DNA of 64,000 bases from Corylus avellana (Eukaryota > Streptophyta > Magnoliopsida > Fagales > Betulaceae): assembly GCF_901000735.1 (NCBI RefSeq), contig NC_081547.1:22374046-22438045 (forward strand). Direction: 5' to 3'. The notes below the pieces were generated by a model. It was not told the origin of the DNA and did no database searches. It worked only from the letters and a program-made list of their open reading frames with translations. Shown one piece after another: positions 32,601 to 44,329 of this stretch. Numbering within the stretch: the first letter of the stretch is position 1; every line of letters begins with the position of its first letter. The translations under genes were made by a program, and so were the position numbers.

Positions 32601-35600
32601 AATTTGCTTCACAAAGATCAAAGCGAATTTGGGTAGGTGGAATATAATTTTTGCTAGTTAATAGTTCAATTTATTTGTGGTGGTTTGTTTTTGATAAATA
32701 AAATTATTTTGTGATCTTGTAAACTTTTTAGATTTCAAACACATTTAGGGTGTAGTTTCTTTTTGATACTTTTCGTGTACGAGAATTTTGCCTTTTCCTT
32801 TAGTAAATTATTAATATTCATCATTACATACGCAATGGTGTCATAAAATTATTTTTGAGCTATTGAAATCCCTGAAATATTATGTTAATGTTCTACATGG
32901 TCTCTTGCCCTTCTTTGGTTGCAATAAACAACTTTGTTCTTTATGCTTGTGAGAAGTGAAAATTTCAGGGATTATTTGTTCTTTATGCTTGCAATAAACA
33001 ACTTTGTTCTTTCCATACATACAGTGGGTTTTTTTTTTTTTTTTTTTGGTTTCTTCTTCTCTGGCCAAGGATTATTTACATCCTATCTCTAATTTCTTTG
33101 CAGTGGCCCAACTCACAACTAAGATCAAGCATCTATCTACAGTTTTACACAAAAAGGTGACAATCAAACCAAGAACCTGTTTAATTTGGTCTATTGTATT
33201 AGATGATGTTCATTGTATTATTACTTAGGTTACATTTGGTACGTGGAATGACTATCATTAGAAATAAGGAATAGCTTTTATTAGAAATGGAAGAAGGTGG
33301 AATAGAATAGCCTTGGTGTTATAGAGTATATGATAAGGATCTAACACTTGGAATATCCATTCCCATTGCCATGAGGGAATGACTATTCTAAGGCTATTTC
33401 ATTCCACATTCTTCAATTCTCAATAAAAACTAGTCCTTATCCTCATGGAATAGCCATTCCGCTTATCAAACATAACCTTAGTTCTCTACTTTGTAGTGTG
33501 AACACTTTCTGTTCCTTGACTACATAGATTTTATAGTTCTAGTTGGGGGTAATACCAATCCTAATAATTGAACAAGAAATCGACTTTTGCTCCTTATAAA
33601 GAGATCGTTAGCTACCTGTATTTTGTTTCTAAATAATGGGGCATGTTGAGTTAGTCAACATAGTTTAGGTTGTTGTAGCTGATTTTTTTTAAGGCCTTGC
33701 CTTTTATATTCTGGATAGGAAATATGACATCGGTTGCACTCAATTCAAGTGTCGTTTATGTTATCGGATTTCAATTTTCTATTAATTGCTTAATGAAGGT
33801 CGTTGTTTGGGCATTTGTGTGCATGAATGTGCATGTGCGCACACTCTTTACATGTACATCTAGGCATGTTAAGAGGAATTTTGAGTCCAACAGGATGTCT
33901 GAACAGTGTTTGACATGGTCTGACACAATGTGCGTGCACATTTTGGACATGTTCTTGTATACACATGTCTAGGCATGCCATAGATATTCTGAGTATAACA
34001 TGATGTCTGAATGGTACATTACATAGTCTGATACAATGTCAAACACAATGAATTTCCTTGTCTGCCAAAGGCTCATTCCCTCAGTATCATTTCTTTTGTC
34101 TGTTTCCTTGGATTAATTTCATACGTATTATGTTTACATCTTTCTCTTACTCTCTTTCATGAAGGTCTTGAGTATGATTGTCTATGTGTAGTTTGATGCA
34201 AACATCAGAATAAATCAATAATAAAGAATAAGTAAATTTCTCGACTAAATTACACTTTTCCTTCCAAACTATCACCTCACTTGCACTTACGCATCTAAAC
34301 TATGACTCACTTTAACTCGGAGCTATAAACTAGTAGAATGTTTTGAGTTGCCCCTTGTGTCAAATTTGGCCTCTATTTTTAGATGGAAACGGCACACGTG
34401 CCAATCACATGCATATGAACTGTTTTTTCTGTCAAAAATACCCCCAATTTAAAATAGAAAATTATAAAACTGCCCCCATCGAGAAGAGACAAAAATACCC
34501 CCAAATAGAGGAGGTGTGGCCACAACCACCCCAATAGAAGAGTGGCCTCGTGGTCACCCCTAACAGAAGAGAAGAGTGACTGGCCTTGCAGCATCCCCCC
34601 ATGGAAGAAGGGCCCGGGTTTTTTTTTTTTTTTTTTTTTCCCCTTCAAACAATGTGTTTTTGTAGCGACCCGGAGAAAAAGGTAGCCATATTTGCTCTAT
34701 CAATCCAAAATGATTAGTCAAATTACAATTGAAACTTCTTAGAATCACTTATAAAACATAGTCTCATCTTGTAATGAATTAATGTGGCACTTAGCACTTA
34801 TGAGCACTTTATATTCCAGCCACTCATTGTGCGCAATTCCTCCTTCCAATGTGGAACTAATTTATGGGGTGACACAATCTCCCCCACTCAAATCCCTGAT
34901 ATTCTCGTTAGGGCCCATGCCATGCAGTTCCTTAGTGCCACATGGTGTTTCTAGGTTACTCTGATACCATTCGTAGTGATTTACAAAAAGCGCTAGTCAC
35001 ATATGCGTTATCACTCCAAAAAGACTAGTCAAGTTGCATTTTTTTTTTGATAAGTAATAACTAGTCTTATTAAAAGCGTAAGGCGCTCCAAAGTACACAT
35101 GGAGTATACAAAAGAGTCACCTATCTAGAAAGGAAAAACGAGCAAGAAAATTATCATAACTAATCGACAACAGGGACACATACGCTATAGTCCAAAGATA
35201 CAAAGTATGAAAACAAGAGGATAAAATGTCCTCCAAGGACCTCTCTAAGTCTTTAAAGCACCTATTGTTCATTTCCTGCCATAAACACCAAAAGAGGCAT
35301 ATAGGCACCGTCTTCCAGACTGCGGCACTACTCTGCCTTCTAGAAGACCACCAACAGGCGAACAAATCGAATACCCGTCTAGGCATCACCCAAGCCATCC
35401 CAAAGCGACTAAAGATGGCATTCCACAAAGCAAAAGCAATCTCACAATGAAGAAGAAGATGATCTACCGTCTCCTCGCTTCTCTTACACATGCAACATCT
35501 GTTTATCACAATAACGTGTCGCTTCATGAGATTATCTAAGGTTAGAATTTTGCCTAGAGCCGCCGACCACGCAAAAAGACCATTCTTGGAGGAGCCAGTG

Positions 35601-38600
35601 TCCGCCACACACTCTTTTAAGGGAAACTCTTTCCTTCAGTACTAGCCAAGTAGTAAAAGAGGGACTTGACCTTGATGAGGCCTCTTTTGGAGGAAATCCA
35701 CCACAATCTATCTTCACACCCTCGTCTCACTTTGACTGAATGCAATACCTGGAGAAAGGAGGCAAAGACTTCCAACTTCCAATCATGTGTCTCTCTAAAA
35801 AAACTCACATTCCACTGATCGGAACCACCCAACACCTCCATATAAGCCACAACTGAGGCATCCTTCACACAAGCAATACCAAAATAAAACTGGAAAAGCT
35901 ACCTTGAGAACCATATCTCCACACCACAAATCATGCCAAAAGCTAATACTAGTCCCATGCCCCACCACATGTCTAGTAAAGCCTTTGAGAGTCTTCCACC
36001 CTTTCCTAATATTCTTCTAGAACTCCACCCCAAAAGCTCCTCTAGGCTCAAGAGAGCACCACCCGCCCCGCCCCATAAGCTTTCAAACTTCGAATCTACG
36101 ACCACTCTCCACCAAGCATCTCTCTCAATCCCATAGCGCCACAACCATTTCCCTAAAAGAGTGCGGTTGAACACCATTAAATTTTTGATACTCAGCCCTT
36201 CCTCCTTGATTGGAGTGCAAACCTTCAACCAATTCACCAAGTGATACTTGAACTCTTTACCTATTCCAACCCCATAAAAAATTGCGTCATAACTTTTCGA
36301 TGTGCTTAGCAACACTCACCGGGATAGGAAAGAGACAAATAATATGTGGGCAAATTAGCCAAGGTGCTCTTGATAAGGGTGACCCTACCACCCTCCGACA
36401 AATACAACTTTTTCCAACTAGCCAACTGGTGTTCTAGCTTCTTGATAACGCCATCCCAAATATGCTTGGCCTTATAAGAGGCCCCCAATGGAAGACCAAG
36501 ATACTTCATTGGCAAAGAGGCAACCCCACACCCTAAGATATTGGCTAACATTCCCACTTGATCCGCATTCCCCACCGGTGTTAAAACCGACTTGGCCAAG
36601 TTAACCTTCAACCCGGAGGCAACTTCAAACACACTCTGCAAATAATGCAATTGGCCGGGCATGGCATTGCAAAAAATCAAGGTGTCATCAGCAAACAGAA
36701 GATGTGAGAAAATAGTATTACTGACTTTGAATCCTTCTAACAGTCCCCCATGAACTGCCACAAAAATCATCTTGCTCAAAGCCTCCATCACAAAGACAAA
36801 CAACAAAGGAGAAGGGGGTCCTCCTTGTCTCAAGCCCTTGGAACTACTAAAAAAACTATTAGGAGAACCATTAACCAGAATTGATAACCGCACCGTAGAA
36901 ATGCAATGTTCTATCCACCATGTTTCCCCCAAAACCACACCTCCTAAGCAAATACAGTAGAAAATCCCAATTCACATGATCATAAGCTTTTTCTAGATCT
37001 ATTTTCCAAATCACCCCTGGCTCCCTAGATCTCAACCTACTATCAAGGCATTCATAAGAAATCAAAATAGGATCTAGAATTTGCCTACCCTTAATAAAGG
37101 CACTTTGCGACTTGGAGATAATTTTATTCAAAACTATCTTCAATCTATTTGCTAATACCTTAGCAATCTGTTGACTAGTCAAGTTACAATTAGAGCTTTC
37201 TGAAATCATTTATAAAGCCTAATCTCACATAATAAGGAACCAATATGGGACTTAACAGTCATAAGCACCTTCATAATCTAGCCACTCAGTGTGCGCAATT
37301 CGTCTTCCCAATGTGGGACTAATTCTCTAGGATGATCACAGTTTCCACACAAATAAGGGCAAATTAGTCACTTCAAAATGTCTCATGCACTTGCTAGACA
37401 CGTGTAATATTTTCCACGAGGGGGGGGAAAGTGTAATTTAGCCAAATTTCTTCAATCATGGGCCATCACCTTGTCTCCTTGCGTTTGCTTAGGTCGTAAA
37501 GGATTGAGTTTGTTTGGGTAGCAGGAAAAAAGAAGAAGAATAAGACATGTTGGACTGCCTTGTGGCTGCTAGATGCCTCTGCTTGCCAACTGCTGGTTAC
37601 CTTGTATTATACAAGGAGTAAAGTTACAGCAGCCCTAAAGGGGTTGCTTGCTTCTACGTTTTGAGTGCAGATGAATGCGCTTAGTTGGATTTGTCATTAG
37701 TCTGCACGCTCAAATTCTGCAATCTTTGCATATAATCCTTTTCCCAAAAGTTTTGCCACTTATTTTTTTTCTTTGCAAATTTATTCTGTCCAAAGCTTCC
37801 AACTTGGAAAACCACATCAAAATTTACTCATCTTTTGTGATCAATAGGGAGATGCAAATTGAACATGTAGAGGGAGAAAGAAAAATTGTTTGCATCTCTG
37901 TAGAGAGGGTACACCTTCAGATCTGCATGAAGGTTTGGTATTTATCAGCTTTTCACGCATCTACATTTGCATGCGTGCTTGGTTCTTATTTAATGCGTTT
38001 GAGTTATTACTTTTGTGTAAAACACAAGCATTCATCCATTTCTGTGAGTTTATATGGTCTCTAAGCGTAATTGAAGAAATTGCCAAACAATATATTGAGC
38101 AGGGAGCTCTTATATAGTTCCTTCTTTGGATATTTTGTGGCTTACCCATATGGGAAAAAAAGAAGAATATTTTGTATTGCTTTGAAAAAATTGAGTAGTT
38201 TTTGGTTTATAGTGCACGTTTAATATTTTTTAATCGCCCAAATCATTAATACAAGAAATATATGATATTCTGTATTTATAACGCCCTGAAGATGTTCCCC
38301 TTTCTCAGAAAATTTAAAACGTAACTGGGTTACACTCCTGCTTCATGCGTCTTAAACCAGGTCTGTTCCTTCACAATTCATGTGGATTGTTTATGGAGCA
38401 CAGTTACACAAATTAATGTCTGGTTTTATTTGCTTTTGGAATGCTAAAAGAAAACGAAAATACTTGCAGGATTAACAAAATTGATTGATCAATATTGGGC
38501 GGTATTCAAGGGTTTTGATTGAGCAGCATCTTCTTGAAAAGATAGGGTTTGCGTTTTAGGGTTTGAATTTGAATAACTATATCCCGTAATTAAATTATTT

Positions 38601-39081
38601 TGGACTGTAGTGTTCTGTAATGCATGATTACCGCTGTTGTCAAATTTTCTTCATGCATGGCACATTGGACTCTAGTGAATCTTACTGTCAATTCAAATGA
38701 GCTTTTCTTATGCTAAAGGACACATGCAATTTTATAAATTAGGTTTAAGAAAATTCCTCAATTCCTTCAGTTTGGAGGAAAACTCTATCCCTTGTTATTT
38801 CTGTGCATTGTATAGACCAGTTTGACATTTTTAACTAGTCACAAGTTAATAATAATCATAATGACAACAATAATAAAATCAATAAGATTGGTAACAAGTT
38901 TACTTATTTAATCAATTTATGTATCATAATGCTGTAGGATAAGCATTCTCGAAAGGGTCTTATAGGAATGGTGCAGAGGAGGAAGAGGCTATTGAAGTAT
39001 CTCCGAAGAACTGACTGGGATTCATACTGCTTGGTTCTTTCTAAACTTGGTCTCCGTGACAACCCTAATTACAAGCACTAG
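26686..39081 (+). CDS. uS15m: Mitochondrial small-subunit ribosomal protein uS15, nuclear-encoded, long N-terminal extension
   Basis: Five exons: 26686-27652, 29083-29165, 30119-30230, 33104-33156 and 38938-39081, giving 452 residues. The C-terminal 88 or so residues are bacterial-type uS15: [71 protein letters not shown] and GLRD. They match the S15 family (HKKDHHSRRGL and ERLGLR in bacteria), which binds 16S-type rRNA in the small subunit. Plastid genomes carry their own rps15, so a nuclear copy with the presequence-like start [20 protein letters not shown] is taken as mitochondrial. The ATG at 26686 is in strong context (GCGACCATGGC); an in-frame ATG at 26479 in weak context would add 69 residues. 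Residues 48-58 are a QS run from a CCCAAT hexamer repeat. Residues 65-311 contain about seven copies of a 13-residue motif. Intron 2 has a GC donor. Introns 3 and 4 hold nested transposons. Confidence 0.93.
28586..28735. repeat. 75-bp tandem duplication in uS15 intron 1
   Basis: The sequence starting TCTAACATTTATAG at 28586 is repeated at 28661, through CAGTCCTTCCTTTAT. The copies are near-identical, with small indel differences only, so the event is recent. No splice signal is affected. Confidence 0.92.
30470..30789. mobile_element. MITE with about 80-bp terminal inverted repeats in uS15 intron 3
   Basis: The left end runs from GCTTACTTGATTTACAATTAG through AAAATGAACTTAGAGGTCCC. The reverse complement of the right end reads CTTACCTGATTTGCAATTAG and later AAAATGAACTCAGAGGTCCC. 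No coding capacity. It abuts the LINE remnant that follows. Confidence 0.8.
30812..32600 (-). mobile_element. Degenerate L1-like LINE in antisense within uS15 intron 3
   Basis: On the minus strand, fragments read as the end of a LINE ORF2. Near 32.1-32.35 kb: [20 protein letters not shown], then [19 protein letters not shown], then [15 protein letters not shown]. Closer to 31 kb is the tail [13 protein letters not shown]. Frameshifts and stops are frequent. The element is 5' truncated just before the KINLSK segment at about 32.55 kb. A SINE (31513-31771) is inserted in it. The outer limits are approximate, as I could not find its target duplication. Confidence 0.82.
31513..31771 (+). mobile_element. 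SINE inserted in the intron 3 LINE, 14-bp target-site duplication
   Basis: Flanked by AAAAAACTACATAT at 31499-31512 and 31772-31785. The body starts AACCCCAAGGGGTTGGCCCA with an A-box-like GGCCCAAGTAGTGG and a B-box-like GGTTCAAGGTTCAAT. It ends in a TA run and T-rich tail. It differs in sequence from the shorter SINE family elsewhere in the window. The intact duplication shows it landed after the LINE. Confidence 0.85.
33228..33477. mobile_element. Tourist-like MITE (PIF/Harbinger type) with TTA duplication
   Basis: A 250-bp element flanked by TTA at 33225-33227 and 33478-33480. The ends GGTTACATTTGG and CAAACATAACC form inverted repeats. The inner sequence repeats GGAATGACTATT-type words in both orientations. 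Located in uS15 intron 4. Relatives occur at 44732-44831 and 48085-48355. Confidence 0.78.
34661..37340 (-). mobile_element. TRIM-like short-LTR element, split by a LINE
   Basis: Two direct repeats of about 216-220 bp: 34661-34876, and 34971-35038 continued at 37189-37340. Both contain a CTCA(T/G)TGTGCGCAATTC core and end in CACA. Next to the right-hand repeat, the minus strand reads TGGTATCAGAGT (34958-34969), which matches the common primer-binding site for initiator tRNA-Met. The 5' LTR is therefore the right-hand one and the element is on the minus strand. The internal part is under 100 bp with no coding capacity. The flanks GTTTT and GTTTC may be a decayed 5-bp duplication. Confidence 0.72.
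35039..37172 (-). mobile_element. 5'-truncated L1-like LINE with 16-bp target-site duplication
   Basis: Flanked by GACTAGTCAAGTTGCA (35023-35038) and GACTAGTCAAGTTACA (37173-37188), with its A tail at the 35039 side. Minus-strand frames give reverse transcriptase ([40 protein letters not shown], then [20 protein letters not shown] and the catalytic [13 protein letters not shown]). They continue with [40 protein letters not shown] and a zinc-knuckle region [18 protein letters not shown] near 35.45 kb. Frames are broken in at least three places, so it is inactive. It inserted in antisense to the uS15 gene, inside one LTR of the TRIM-like element. Confidence 0.93.
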
Positions 39082-39182
39082 GCTATTCAACAATGTGATC
39101 CTGATCTTTTGCTTCGGAAGATAATTGCTTGTGGTCTCCGGGACAACCTTGATTAGAAGAAATCTACTCTAGTCAACAATGT
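39049..39182 (+). repeat. Diverged tandem copy of the uS15 C-terminal tail sequence in the 3' UTR
   Basis: GGTCTCCGTGACAACC...TCAACAATGT (39049-39096), covering the last codons and stop, is echoed by GGTCTCCGGGACAACC...TCAACAATGT at 39133-39182. The second copy lies after the stop codon and is more diverged. Confidence 0.65.
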
Positions 39183-39956
39183 TACCATCTCTGTATTCCT
39201 TTCTTTTCTTCCCCCCGCCCCGGGGGGTAAGATCACTGCTGTAGTTGGTCTACCTGAGTTTTGTTCCGTTCCGCAAGGGAGTTGAGAGACTTTTACAGTC
39301 CATTTTTGGCTCCATTTCCTATTTCTTTGTTATTTTTCTTTTCTTTTTTGTTTTTTGGTTCGCATGTTCCTAATTCTTGTCTTTCTGAAGACATGGTGGT
39401 TGAATTTTTTTAAGTTAATGTAACCGCCTAGACAAAGCATACATTGCTGTAGTTGTTTATAATATGGTTACAATAAATTCTCTCCGTATATGATGCCTGT
39501 TTTGTGGTAGGTATCCTTCTCTTTGTCAGAATATACTCTTTTATGCTTGCAGTTCTTGCTATTATTACTACAAAGAATACCATTTCTTCCTGTGAAGCTC
39601 TATGCATTGATTGGCAATGGAAAAGTTACTGCAGGCTAACTTAGAAGTTTGATTACTTTTCTTGATGCCTTGATTGGTAATCTACAAGTCGTTATCCCAC
39701 TGGTATTGATACCATTTGTTGGCGGAAATGTAATTAAATGGTTTCCGACTATCATGAGCCTGAGATCCAAACTCATCCAAATCTCTCCACTCTCCAACTT
39801 GAGTCCGGTAAATAGCTAATCCATGTTCCATGAGAAGAAGATCAAAGATGACATAAACAAAATGATTTTTCTGGACATGATCATAAAAGAGCCCATGATG
39901 AAAAAACAAGATAAAGTACTCTATTCAACTCTGCGCATTTAATTTGTGTGAAAAAA
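39183..39956. other. uS15 3' flank, nothing else seen
   Basis: Probably 3' UTR grading into intergenic DNA. There is a C-run patch at about 39212-39227 and T-rich stretches near 39335-39360. No gene recognised. Confidence 0.45.
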
Positions 39957-40290
39957 AAGGGAAAATCAGTCTTTGTGGTTAGACTCTATTACCATAAAGT
40001 CCTCTGTAGTAAAAATGTTTTGAGAGTTTCATGTGGTAGTGCGTGGTATGCAAAAATAACAAATAGTTCATTGCACCCAACCTCCATTTAATATTTTGAC
40101 GGAAACTGTCAAATGCCATATCAACACCAATCAGATTATGATATGTGTAACCCATAAGATGTGTATGTTTGGGTGTAGGGATTTATTTGTTATTTTTGCA
40201 TACCACATGGAGCTTTTAGAATATTTTTATACCACAAGTAACTTATTGCAAATCGGTATACCTATTGGGAGTGAGTTTATATTTTTCCCC
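39957..40290. mobile_element. MITE with long imperfect terminal inverted repeats
   Basis: The left half contains CATGTGGTAGTGCGTGGTATG followed by CAAAAATAACAAATAG. The reverse complement of the right half contains CTCCATGTGGTATGCAAAAA followed by TAACAAATAA. Both ends have GGGAAAA. No coding capacity. Confidence 0.7.
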
Positions 40291-40499
40291 ATTTCTTGAG
40301 TGCAAAACTCACACCGTATGAGGCGAGGATTTTCTTCCATGAAACTATCAAGACTTGCTACTTGTACGACTCGTGATTATTTATTTATTTTTTTACCCAT
40401 AAGACTTGTAATTGGACAGTGTTGAAAATACACATCTTGGGCAAATCTTTGGTAAAAAGTTTGAGATTTACAAAGGAAAGTGATGGGTAATCATATCAT

Positions 40500-41600
40500 T
40501 TAGTATCTATCCTTACAGGGGAGGAACTAAAATTTAAGGAGGGGAGATAAAACTAAAAAAATAAAAATTTTGGGAGATCATATCATATGTTTAATCATGG
40601 TAAACAAACATTATCCTTCTAAGAGTTTTCTGTTAAAAAGATACCACTCTTTTAAGAGTTACACCAATTACAAAGAGACACCACTGCATCATTTTAAGGG
40701 TTATTTGTAAATGCAATGGTCGTTGGTTTAATACACTTTATGTTCCCTTAAGAGGGTGTCTCCCATGAGATCAACAACCTCATTGTAGACGTCACCATTT
40801 TCAAGATCCAATAGTGGTATTAGAGCTACGTTGTGGTATTTAAGGAAGAAGAAACAAGTGTGGAAAACATGCTACTCTTCCCTGTCTATCTTGCTGCCAA
40901 ACACGCCTATCCACCGTCCTTAGCGGCTCCCCAGCTTCCCATCTCCGCCAACCAACCCTCGATTCGCCAACCATGCGCCACCAGATCTCCTCCATCCGCC
41001 ACTCTTCCTCTAGTCCAGCAGCTTTGTGTAGTTGTTCTTTCTATTGTTGTCTTTCTGTTATTTTCCTGTATTTTATGTACTTTCTATTTGGTTTTGCTGT
41101 ATTTCATATTTTATGTGGGTTACAATCTCCCTATACTGAAGTGATTTGATATTGTGGGCGAGATTTTGGATGCTAGTGGTCGTCCTTCAATGGCTCCATC
41201 TCGGTTATCTGCAATGCCATCCCTGCAACATTCATTTAACAATGATTGTTGCCTTTACCGCATTAGTCTCTTCACTGAGATTTTATGCATTTTAGTACCA
41301 TCTTGTGTGGCTCAAGAAAAGACCCGGCTTGTTTATGGTTTCTTTGAGGCCATGGATGAAACAATTGCTTACTGTTTGGTCATTTTGGACCATTCCCTGT
41401 ATTTGGTCATTTTGGACTATTCCATGTATCCTTGCTACATTTTTCGTTTGGGCTTTATTGTTAGGGTGCCTACCCATTTTTGGTTGTTGTTTGATCCCTT
41501 ATAACCCATTTTTCCCTTATTTGAGAATTTGACTAATCCAAATATTATTTCTTTGAATATTTTGCTTTCTAAGTTCCAGAAGAGTGATAAGGATCTCCAA
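40500..41600 (+). mobile_element. Possible retrotransposon remnant
   Basis: TGGTATTAGAGC at about 40815-40826 is one base from the initiator tRNA-Met primer-binding site. The following 700 bp have longer open stretches and a more genic composition than the flanks. No gag or pol motif could be recognised and no LTR pair was found, so this is tentative. A 27-bp period duplication (TTGGTCATTTTGGAC at 41376 and 41403) lies inside it. Confidence 0.28.
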
Positions 41601-43110
41601 CAATTTTGGATCAGGATCCTCTACAATTTCTTTAAAATTATAGATTATCAAATTACGTAATTTATGATATTTTTAAGTATCGAAATACTTGAAAAATTCT
41701 ACCTATTAAAAATGTGGTGTGTTAATTGAGGTAACTAAAAAGAATTTTCTTTTCAAAAGGCTTTATTTTTCCCTTTTATAGAGATGTTTCTTATTCATAA
41801 AATCAAAAGACAATTTTTGGTCTAAAACTTTTTTACAACATAGAGAGTAAAAACTCTGAAAATATACTAAATTTTCAATTGTAACATACCGCATTTTTAA
41901 TAGGACAGAAATTTCCTCTTTACATTTTAATAGGACTATAGGAGGCATTTTTCAAGCGTTTCAATGCCTAAAAATGGTCAAAATTACATAATTTGAAAAG
42001 GATAGAAACTTCTTCCAAATCAGTCTAGAGAAAATATTCTCAAACCCATTTAAAATAATATCAAATGTCTGTAAACATTTAAAATGTACATTAAATTCTT
42101 GACGTCATTAATAACAGTTTACTAACTTAGACTAAATTTAATGTGTATTTTAAATGTTTATTGACACTTGACACTATTTTAAATGTGTTAGAAGATATTT
42201 CCTCCGGACTAATTTAAAAAAAATTTATGTCCATTTGAAAATCTACATTTCTTAGTCAAACTGCTCGCAAGTCGTGTCCCGAGGTAGACAAAGATAAATT
42301 TTGCAATACACGTGGCACTTTATGGAGAATGTAACGCGTGATTAAAGTTAAAAAAGCATCATAATTTCTTAATGACCCTTTTACTCTCTCAAGTCAAGGG
42401 AGGAGAAGAAGAGAATGAAGAGAAATCTACTCGGCGGTGCCGTCCAACCAGTGGGACGCAAGTGTCACGGTCTCGTCGGCCACATATGCCGACCAGGATA
42501 CCCTCTTGACGCAATCTAGACGCACAAAAAGCGAGGGAATGTTGGAGGAAAAATCAAATCAGCATCAGAGAATGAGAAAGGAATAGTTTTAAAACCATAA
42601 TTGCCTTTCCCTTTTTGAGTTCTTCATAGACAAATAGTCCAACCTCAACTACAGAAAATATAAAAGATTCTTTCTTCTTCCAGAATAGAGGGTTGGATCC
42701 ACACGTACACCAATAAGACAAAAAAATAAAAAAATAAAAAAATCATAGAACTAATGGTTCGTGGCCAAACCCCAATTTGAACTTTGAAGAAAGGTCGTGC
42801 CGATAATATAGATTTTCAGTAATTTTATTGTTTAGATTACTAGAGATTTGATTAAACACTTACTAACCGATTGAATTACTAATTAATAATCCGAATAGCA
42901 AATTGTTTGAGACGATACTAGTTATATATTGAAGTTGCTGAGGTAGGATTAGGAAAGATTGAAAGATTTTTGATGCTTTGGTTTGAAGAAAACATGCATG
43001 CATGAGTGGTGCAAACAAAAAGGAACAAATCTAAGTGAGATTTTTCAAGGACCTGGACATGCCACTTTACAAATATATGCATGGAATTGTGGAAAGCTAT
43101 GCACTTGAAC
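41601..43110. other. Intergenic DNA with a GC-rich island
   Basis: Mostly AT-rich without genes. At about 42425-42540 a GC-rich island stands out; on the minus strand it carries an open frame ending DETVTLASHWLDGTAE then stop. It reads like the last codons of a gene but I cannot identify it, and no upstream exon was found. Confidence 0.35.
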
Positions 43111-43114
43111 TTAA

Positions 43115-43545
43115 TTAATTATCAACTTAGTGGGGGTCTCTTTGTAGGCCAAAAAGAAAGTGGCACGTCGTTTTTCTTTGTTTTGTTTTGTTTTGTTTTG
43201 TTTTCTATTTGTTTTTGTTTTTTAATATGTATGGATTCATCAGGCTGACATAATTGATTACACCATCTTACTATCCTTATCAGAACCATAAACCAAGATG
43301 AAAATGAAAAAAATAAAAATAAATAATAATAACAACAGTGATATTAATCTCTTTATAGGCCCAAAAGGAATGGTGTCGTTTTTCTTTCTTTTGTTTTCTG
43401 TTGATTTTTTAATATAAATATATATATAGAGAGAGAGAGGTGAATCCATCATGCTGACATAATTGATTACACCAACCATCTCAATCCTCATCAGAACCAT
43501 ATATAAATTATAAACCAAGATGAAAATGAAAAAAATAAAATAAAA
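43115..43545. repeat. Diverged tandem duplication, about 215-bp unit
   Basis: Two copies share GGCTGACATAATTGATTACACC or its close variant (43241, 43451), TCAGAACCATA and AAACCAAGATGAAAATGAAAAA (43290, 43512). Both also have a GTCGTTTTTCTTTG/C block. They differ in TTTTG and TA simple-sequence content. Confidence 0.85.
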
Positions 43546-43930
43546 AGAGTGCTATTCCTGCAATATATATATATATATTCTTTTTATTAAGGAAAATCAT
43601 CCAAGTATTACATATGGCAAACAATCGATGGCAAGAATTTTTTTTAACCTTTAATTCCTTTTCCCTATAAATAATCACTGGCCAGTTCTAGGATTGCTTA
43701 ATTGTATGGCTGTACCACTTAGAAAATGAATAATTTTCTATGCAGTTATTACAAGATATTCTTCAATGGTAAGCTGAGTATAAAAAAATGTACGGTCTCC
43801 TTTCATACACAAATATAACTTAATGATTCAAATTTTAGATAGAAAAAAAAAGGTTTGTAAGGGGAGAGTGTCCAACAACTTATATACACGTACATGATTA
43901 AGATTGTATTTAAGTCATATGAGACACTTA

Positions 43931-44166
43931 GAGTCTGTTTGAGATTGCGTTTGAGGGGCCTAAAAGTACTTTTAACACTTAAAAAGTTTGTTTGAAGAAA
44001 AAAAAATACTCGTTTGGTAAAAAAAATTAAAAGCGTTTTTAAATATCTAAAAAGCCTAAAAATGGCCAAAACACATTTTTGGCAAAAGCTTAAAAATGAA
44101 GCTTTTGCCCAAAAGCGCTTTTTGACTTAAAAACTAGATTTCTTAAATGCAATCCCAAACAGGCTC
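43931..44166. mobile_element. Tourist-like MITE with TTA duplication
   Basis: A 236-bp element flanked by TTA at 43928-43930 and 44167-44169. The left end GAGTCTGTTTGAGATTGC and the reverse complement of the right end (GAGCCTGTTTGGGATTGC) are inverted repeats. The interior contains AAAAGCG and CGCTTTT words in inverted arrangement. Confidence 0.8.
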
Positions 44167-44329
44167 TTAAAATCGTAACATATTACCACGCTCCACAGTC
44201 GATGTCTACGACGATCCAATCTATCTCATAGGGCCCACCTACCTAGGGCAAGCGGACCCTTAACTTTTGTCTCTTAGGCTACTCAAATTTTAGAAAAATT
44301 CGCGCGAGTAACCTAATTTGAGGGGATCG

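Larger units (their letters stand above)
34242..37443. mobile_element. TIR element with 8-bp duplication, outermost layer of the intron 4 nest
   Basis: The left end CGACTAAATTACACTTTTCC and the reverse complement of the right end (GGCTAAATTACACTTTCCCC) are inverted repeats. The element is flanked by AAATTTCT at 34234-34241 and 37444-37451. An 8-bp duplication fits a hAT-type insertion. Most of the present 3.2 kb is later insertions: the TRIM-like element at 34661-37340 and the LINE inside it. The original element therefore had about 0.5 kb. It includes a GTGGCC/CCACCCC block near 34510-34610. Confidence 0.75.
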
